A stretch of DNA of 13,518 bases from contig CAZGEW010000036.1 of the NCBI GenBank assembly GCA_964524225.1, forward strand, positions 1-13,518. The letters are read 5' to 3'. The position numbers and the translations under genes were made by a program. This document shows, piece after piece, positions 12,938 through 13,518 of this stretch (position 1 is its first letter; each line of letters begins with the position of its first letter). Source of the stretch: GCA-2688775 sp964524225. Lineage in GTDB: Archaea; Nanobdellota; Nanobdellia; Woesearchaeales; GW2011-AR4. The notes under the pieces are model-generated. The model was not told the origin of the DNA and ran no database searches. It saw only the letters and a program-made list of their open reading frames with translations.

Positions 12938-13330
12938 CTATAATTCTTTAGAAGCAATTCCTTCCTCTTGACCATCCGGATTATCTTTTTTAAAGACAAC
13001 AACCTTGTAGGAATTACTGGCTGATAAATGGTGTATTTCCGAATAATTTTCTGTTGGGACTCTTGGTCTATCCCATCTTTCCCCCCTTTTCTGAATTCTT
13101 AGAAAATCCAACTTAATGAGATTTTCGTCATCATGTTTTCTTGCATAAACCAATGCTCCAGTAGTATCACCAACTACACCTGCACTTCCAAGAGTAAATA
13201 CCGTTGAACCTAATGAGCTCGAACCAGCATTAAAGTTGAATGAAGAACCATTTGGAATTTCTCCAAAATCGTAAGAAGCACTACCTATAATTTCTTCTCC
13301 TTTGTAAACCTTAGCTTTTAAGATAACCAT
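12938..13330 (-). CDS. Hypothetical protein, 130 aa
   Basis: I do not recognise this protein. It has 130 residues, starts MVILKAKVYKGEEIIG and looks beta-rich. A Gly/Ser-rich middle (about 27-60, with NGSSFNFNAGSSSLGS) is followed by a charged, mostly hydrophilic half. No signal peptide, membrane segment, Cys or His cluster, or enzyme motif is visible. The ATG at 13330 is supported by a TATA box about 26 bases upstream, which implies a leaderless message. The gene ends 77 bases from the 3' end of tRNA-Arg, and the two are convergent. Coding status rests on the open frame, the promoter spacing and an ordinary composition. Confidence 0.7.
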   Translation of the reverse strand: MVILKAKVYKGEEIIGSASYDFGEIPNGSSFNFNAGSSSLGSTVFTLGSAGVVGDTTGALVYARKHDDENLIKLDFLRIQKRGERWDRPRVPTENYSEIHHLSASNSYKVVVFKKDNPDGQEEGIASKEL

Positions 13331-13353
13331 CTTACTTAACTTTAACTTTTGAA

Positions 13354-13361
13354 TATTTATA
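13354..13361 (-). promoter_or_regulatory. TATA box of the 130-aa hypothetical gene
   Basis: On the minus strand, AAAAGGG precedes TATAAATA, centred about 27 bases before the ATG at 13330. This is a good BRE/TATA arrangement for a leaderless mRNA. Confidence 0.55.
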
Positions 13362-13488
13362 CCCTTTTATGTAATTTTTTCATTAATATACTTTGCACAA
13401 AGCGTAACTGTATAAGTTTTGTTTGTTTCTCTGATTTTTTTTCTTTAGTTGCAGGTTTGTCATCTTTGCCCCAGCCGGAATAATACAT
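13357..13488 (-). CDS. Possible small or frameshifted ORF (43 aa)
   Basis: An ATG at 13488 opens MYYSGWGKDDKPATKEKK and continues to a stop at 13357 with a less natural tail. A different frame from the A-run (minus strand, about 13434-13441) reads KTYTVTLCAKYINEKIT before its stop, which looks more protein-like. A one-step frameshift in the run of eight A would join the two halves. It may be a decayed small gene, a sequencing slip or chance. It overlaps the promoter of the next gene. Confidence 0.22.
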   Translation of the reverse strand: MYYSGWGKDDKPATKEKKSEKQTKLIQLRFVQSILMKKLHKRV

Positions 13489-13518
13489 TATGGATTTCTC
13501 TTTTTTTAGTTTGAAAAT

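Noticed and set aside
1..13518. CRISPR array, insertion sequence or integrase-type mobile element
   Set aside because: No regularly spaced repeats, transposase or integrase motifs, or target-site duplications were found; the intein is the only clear mobile element.

Overview
The window looks archaeal, and probably comes from a DPANN-type lineage such as the Woesearchaeota or Pacearchaeota. That placement is inference from gene content, not a phylogeny. The DNA is strongly AT-rich. All three tRNA genes carry introns with bulge-helix-bulge (BHB) junctions and encode no CCA end. TATA-like boxes lie about 25 to 30 bases before genes, several of which would be leaderless. There is a Hel308-type Ski2 helicase interrupted by an intein, and several secreted Ig/PKD-type repeat proteins.

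Layout of the plus strand up to 11.5 kb: a secreted multidomain subtilisin-like protease (37-2988); a carbon-nitrogen hydrolase (3034-3870); a tRNA block with tRNA-Asn(GUU) and tRNA-Ile(GAU) (3970-4251); and two tandem secreted proteins of Ig-like repeats (4384-6063, a likely lipoprotein, and 6102-7754), which share a 41-base identical stretch. Next comes a gene fragment matching only the C-terminal part (TPR plus last SGNH block) of an SGNH/GDSL-type hydrolase (7751-8356), overlapping the preceding stop. After a perfect 16-bp hairpin follows a Hel308-like helicase (8400-11492) that lacks its first RecA domain and has a 513-residue LAGLIDADG intein in motif V. Two adjacent genes missing their 5' parts suggest a rearrangement at 7.75-8.4 kb, or a split helicase.

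From 11.5 kb to the end, a PAS-GGDEF protein with an intact active-site signature and inhibitory site lies on the minus strand (11509-12513). It is followed by a plus-strand tRNA, best read as tRNA-Arg(GCG), whose two halves are separated by a 147-base T-loop intron. A minus-strand hypothetical protein (12938-13330) and a possible broken small ORF end the window.

The strongest unusual signal is in the tRNAs. tRNA-Asn becomes a canonical 73-nt cloverleaf only if three introns (16, 18 and 30 nt, at 30/31, 37/38 and 43/44) are removed. tRNA-Arg becomes one only if 13-nt (37/38) and 147-nt (59/60) introns are removed; the larger holds two perfect hairpins with 3-base loops. The predicted cleavage positions agree with BHB geometry worked out separately from the cloverleaf. 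I see no CRISPR array, insertion sequence or rRNA.
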